Assembly (NCBI GenBank): GCA_017430675.1
Contig: JAFRMM010000018.1
Coordinates: forward strand, 1 to 7,604
Reading direction: 5' to 3'
DNA: 7,604 nt
From: Prevotella sp.
GTDB lineage: Bacteria; Bacteroidota; Bacteroidia; Bacteroidales; Bacteroidaceae
Made by a program: the position numbers and the translations under genes. Numbering within the stretch: position 1 is the stretch's first letter; each line of letters opens with the position of its first letter. Positions 6,098 to 7,604 of this stretch are shown piece after piece. The notes below the pieces were generated by a model, which was not told where the DNA came from, did no database searches, and saw only the letters and a program-made list of their open reading frames with translations.

Positions 6098-6126
6098 CCG
6101 GACAGCCGCCAAAACAGAATAAACGT

Positions 6127-6504
6127 ATGAAAGTCATTAGCACCAAACAGGCACCTGCTGCCATCGGCCCTTACAGTCAGGCCATCCAAGTCGGTAATCT
6201 CGTCTATACCTCTGGTCAGATACCCATCGACCCTGCAACGGACGCATTTGTAGAGGGCGGCATCAAGGAACAGACCCGCCAGTCGCTCACCAATGTCAAA
6301 GCCATTCTCGAAGAGGCAGGGCTGACGATGGCCAACGTCGTCAAGACCACCGTCTTCCTCGCTGACATGGCCGACTTTGCTGACATGAACAGCGTATATG
6401 CAGAGTTCTTTTCAGAGCCCTACCCTGCCCGCTCTGCCGTGGCAGTCAAGACCCTCCCCAAAGGAGCGCTCGTAGAGATTGAAGTTATCGCGGAAGTCGG
6501 ATAG
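6127..6504 (+). CDS. ridA: RidA-family reactive enamine/imine deaminase
   Basis: RidA hydrolyses reactive enamine/imine intermediates such as 2-aminoacrylate, released by pyridoxal-phosphate enzymes, to ketoacids and ammonia, protecting cytosolic enzymes. The 125-residue product has the usual length and the family pattern: IGPYSQAI (13-20), [12 protein letters not shown] (25-36), and [23 protein letters not shown] (100-122), with Arg102 as the carboxylate-binding residue and Glu119 as the catalytic-site acid by analogy with E. coli RidA. No own promoter is visible in the 29-base gap after the dehydrogenase, so they are likely co-transcribed. The last 20 bases overlap the 3' end of the convergent VanW gene, and no terminator separates them. 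Confidence 0.96.
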   Translation: MKVISTKQAPAAIGPYSQAIQVGNLVYTSGQIPIDPATDAFVEGGIKEQTRQSLTNVKAILEEAGLTMANVVKTTVFLADMADFADMNSVYAEFFSEPYPARSAVAVKTLPKGALVEIEVIAEVG

Positions 6505-7309
6505 CAGTAGGGGGAAGGTCGTACATGACCTTGGCATGGTTGGTGCGGATGAGTTGGCTCTCAAGATGCAGGCCTGTCTGCCGGTCTATGATGTCACGAT
6601 AGACTAAGCCGTTTCGGTATATGGTGCCATTTTCGCGAGTGAAGCATTCGTTTTCGGCATGAATGTGGAAAGTGTGAGGAAGAAGTTCCATGGCACGGAG
6701 TTCGCCACACAGATATTCGTCGTCAGTACACAGTCTGAGTTGGTAGGTGTTGGCTGTCTCGTTCTTTACGCGGTAGTCGATGTAGTTGTACGAGATGCTG
6801 GTGCCTGTGCCAAAGGGGATCTGACGGCCAAAGTCCGGGAAGAGGTCCAAGCCGTCGTGATGGTGATGCTCGACGATAGTCAGGTCGCTGTGCAATACAA
6901 GCCAATGGATCAGGTTCGACAGTTGGCACAGTCCACCTCCAATACCCTGAGAAGGCTGTCCCTTGGCGATAGTCAGTCCCTCTTTGTAGCCTTTCCGCTT
7001 GGTGGTTCTTCCGATAAGTTTCCAAACAGAGAATACCTCGCCTGGACGAATAAGCAGCCCGTCGATATGGGTAACGGCCAAGGCAAGATTGGTAGCTTTG
7101 TTCTCCTGCAACTGCATATTGACATTGCCTAGTCTGCGGCGAATGAGTGACTTGTGCTGATAGACGAGAACGGGCAATGGATCCTGCGTCCTGTCCTTGG
7201 CGAAACGGGCCCCGCCAAGGAAGTCCCTCAGATGACGCTTCAGGATTTCCTTCTCCATCGACAGGCGGTAGGTGAATGGGCATATCTCGCAAAATAGTTT
7301 CCGTTTCAT
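6485..7309 (-). CDS. VanW-domain protein, function unknown
   Basis: The VanW family is named after an accessory gene in some vancomycin-resistance clusters, but its activity is not established and lone copies are common; nothing here suggests glycopeptide resistance. The 274-residue product has the domain hallmarks RPGEVFSVW (88-96), [11 protein letters not shown] (122-132) and [13 protein letters not shown] (147-159). The N-terminus has a CxxC pair (Cys7, Cys10) in LFCEICPF. I see no signal peptide or membrane segment. Start choice: a TTG at 7339 lies inside the promoter -7 element and is excluded; ATG at 7321 (four extra residues) is possible; ATG at 7309 fits the family opening MKRKLF and leaves a leader of about 20 A-rich bases. 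Monocistronic, converging on ridA. Confidence 0.92.
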   Translation of the reverse strand: MKRKLFCEICPFTYRLSMEKEILKRHLRDFLGGARFAKDRTQDPLPVLVYQHKSLIRRRLGNVNMQLQENKATNLALAVTHIDGLLIRPGEVFSVWKLIGRTTKRKGYKEGLTIAKGQPSQGIGGGLCQLSNLIHWLVLHSDLTIVEHHHHDGLDLFPDFGRQIPFGTGTSISYNYIDYRVKNETANTYQLRLCTDDEYLCGELRAMELLPHTFHIHAENECFTRENGTIYRNGLVYRDIIDRQTGLHLESQLIRTNHAKVMYDLPPTAIRLPR

Positions 7310-7336
7310 TCTTTGTTCCATGTTGTAATAACAGGG

Positions 7337-7344
7337 CAAAGTTA
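7337..7344 (-). promoter_or_regulatory. Promoter of the VanW gene, -7 element
   Basis: The minus strand reads TAACTTTG, an exact TAnnTTTG match. Transcription would start near 7331. No TTG is found about 20 bases upstream; the palindrome GTAAATTTAC (7365-7374) occupies that region instead. Confidence 0.6.
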
Positions 7345-7419
7345 CGGATTTTTCTGCAGATTTTGTAAATTTACGCCGTAGATTTATGATTGTTTATGAA
7401 GTAGGCTATATGCATGAGG

Positions 7420-7449
7420 CAGGGCTGACGGAATAATGCGTCAGTCCTG
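7420..7449. other. Stable intergenic hairpin
   Basis: CAGGGCTGACG (7420-7430) pairs with CGTCAGTCCTG (7439-7449) over 11 bp with one G-U pair on the plus strand and an eight-base loop. Neither side is followed by a T run, so it is not an obvious intrinsic terminator. It lies between the divergent VanW promoter and the plus-strand promoter at the right edge. Confidence 0.5.
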
Positions 7450-7511
7450 GGTGAACTTGTATTTAAATAGGGAGCATCGCCAAATATTAAGAAACTTTAT
7501 AACTAATTGAT

Positions 7512-7541
7512 TTGTAATGTGATAGAATTTTTGTACCTTTG
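7512..7541 (+). promoter_or_regulatory. Plus-strand promoter at the right edge
   Basis: TTG at 7512-7514, a 19-base spacer and TACCTTTG at 7534-7541 form a full Bacteroidetes promoter. Transcription would begin near 7547 and run out of the window, so the gene or RNA it serves is not visible. Confidence 0.8.
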
Positions 7542-7559
7542 TAAAGGATAAGAAAAATC

Positions 7560-7593
7560 CCCCCGACCACCGTAGGAAAGTGCAAATCGGGGG
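7560..7593 (+). other. Hairpin at the 5' end of the right-edge transcript
   Basis: CCCCCGA (7560-7566) pairs perfectly with TCGGGGG (7587-7593), and inside it CAC pairs with GTG, giving a two-tier hairpin that begins roughly 13 bases after the predicted transcription start. There is no T run after it (GAATTACAAATC), so it is not a terminator. It may be a leader element, a 5' stabilising stem, or the first helix of a non-coding RNA; the window ends too soon to tell. Confidence 0.5.
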
Positions 7594-7604
7594 AATTACA
7601 AATC

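Noticed and set aside
6515..6532. AAGGTC/GACCTT hairpin as a ridA terminator
   Set aside because: Only six base pairs, no T run after it, and it lies inside the VanW coding sequence.
6485..7309. Vancomycin resistance
   Set aside because: A lone VanW-domain gene without vanHAX or a VanRS pair gives no evidence of resistance.
7310..7339. TTG or ATG starts upstream of 7309 for the VanW gene
   Set aside because: The TTG is part of the -7 element. The ATG at 7321 cannot be excluded but fits the family opening less well.
7386..7436. Sixteen-codon frame starting MIVYEVGY
   Set aside because: Too short, with no promoter or ribosome-binding site in position and overlapping the 7420 hairpin.

Overview
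This window looks like a chromosomal segment of an anaerobic member of the Bacteroidales, probably Prevotella-like. The genus is a guess from overall flavour. The order-level call rests on several promoters with the Bacteroidetes -7 element TAnnTTTG, some with a TTG about 20 bases upstream, A-rich leaders instead of strong Shine-Dalgarno sites, and an oxygen-sensitive ribonucleotide reductase. All six clear protein genes except the SDR belong to well-known families with a specific expected function or signature; I see no mobile element, CRISPR array, tRNA or rRNA.

Layout. Bases 1-551 carry no convincing protein gene. They hold a minus-strand terminator-like hairpin (4-44), a hairpin-rich, more GC-rich block that may be a structured RNA (about 46-320), an AT-rich stretch, and a degenerate 21-bp tandem repeat (452-556) that ends in a hairpin serving the nrdDG operon. 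Bases 552-3286 (minus) are nrdD-nrdG, anaerobic ribonucleotide reductase and its activase, overlapping by ATGA. Bases 3287-3488 hold the nrdD promoter and a terminator for the next operon. Bases 3489-5184 (minus) are a U32-family tRNA hydroxylation protein (TrhP-like) followed by sufE, overlapping by 11 bases. The divergent spacer 5185-5386 carries promoters for both sides and an inverted repeat. Bases 5387-6504 (plus) are a short-chain dehydrogenase and ridA, a likely operon. Bases 6485-7309 (minus) are a VanW-domain protein that converges on ridA with a 20-base overlap. The right edge has a hairpin and a strong plus-strand promoter whose transcript would start with another hairpin before running out of the window.

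Functionally the genes are mostly housekeeping: dNTP synthesis without oxygen, Fe-S cluster sulfur supply, wobble-uridine modification of tRNA, removal of reactive enamines/imines, and an uncharacterised cell-envelope-associated VanW protein. I did not find a clear new multi-gene system. The points most worth checking are non-coding or small-scale: the unassigned structured block at the left edge, the 21-bp repeat array, a palindromic repeat inserted in frame inside sufE, a short-chain dehydrogenase whose catalytic serine position is valine, and the leader hairpin at the right edge.
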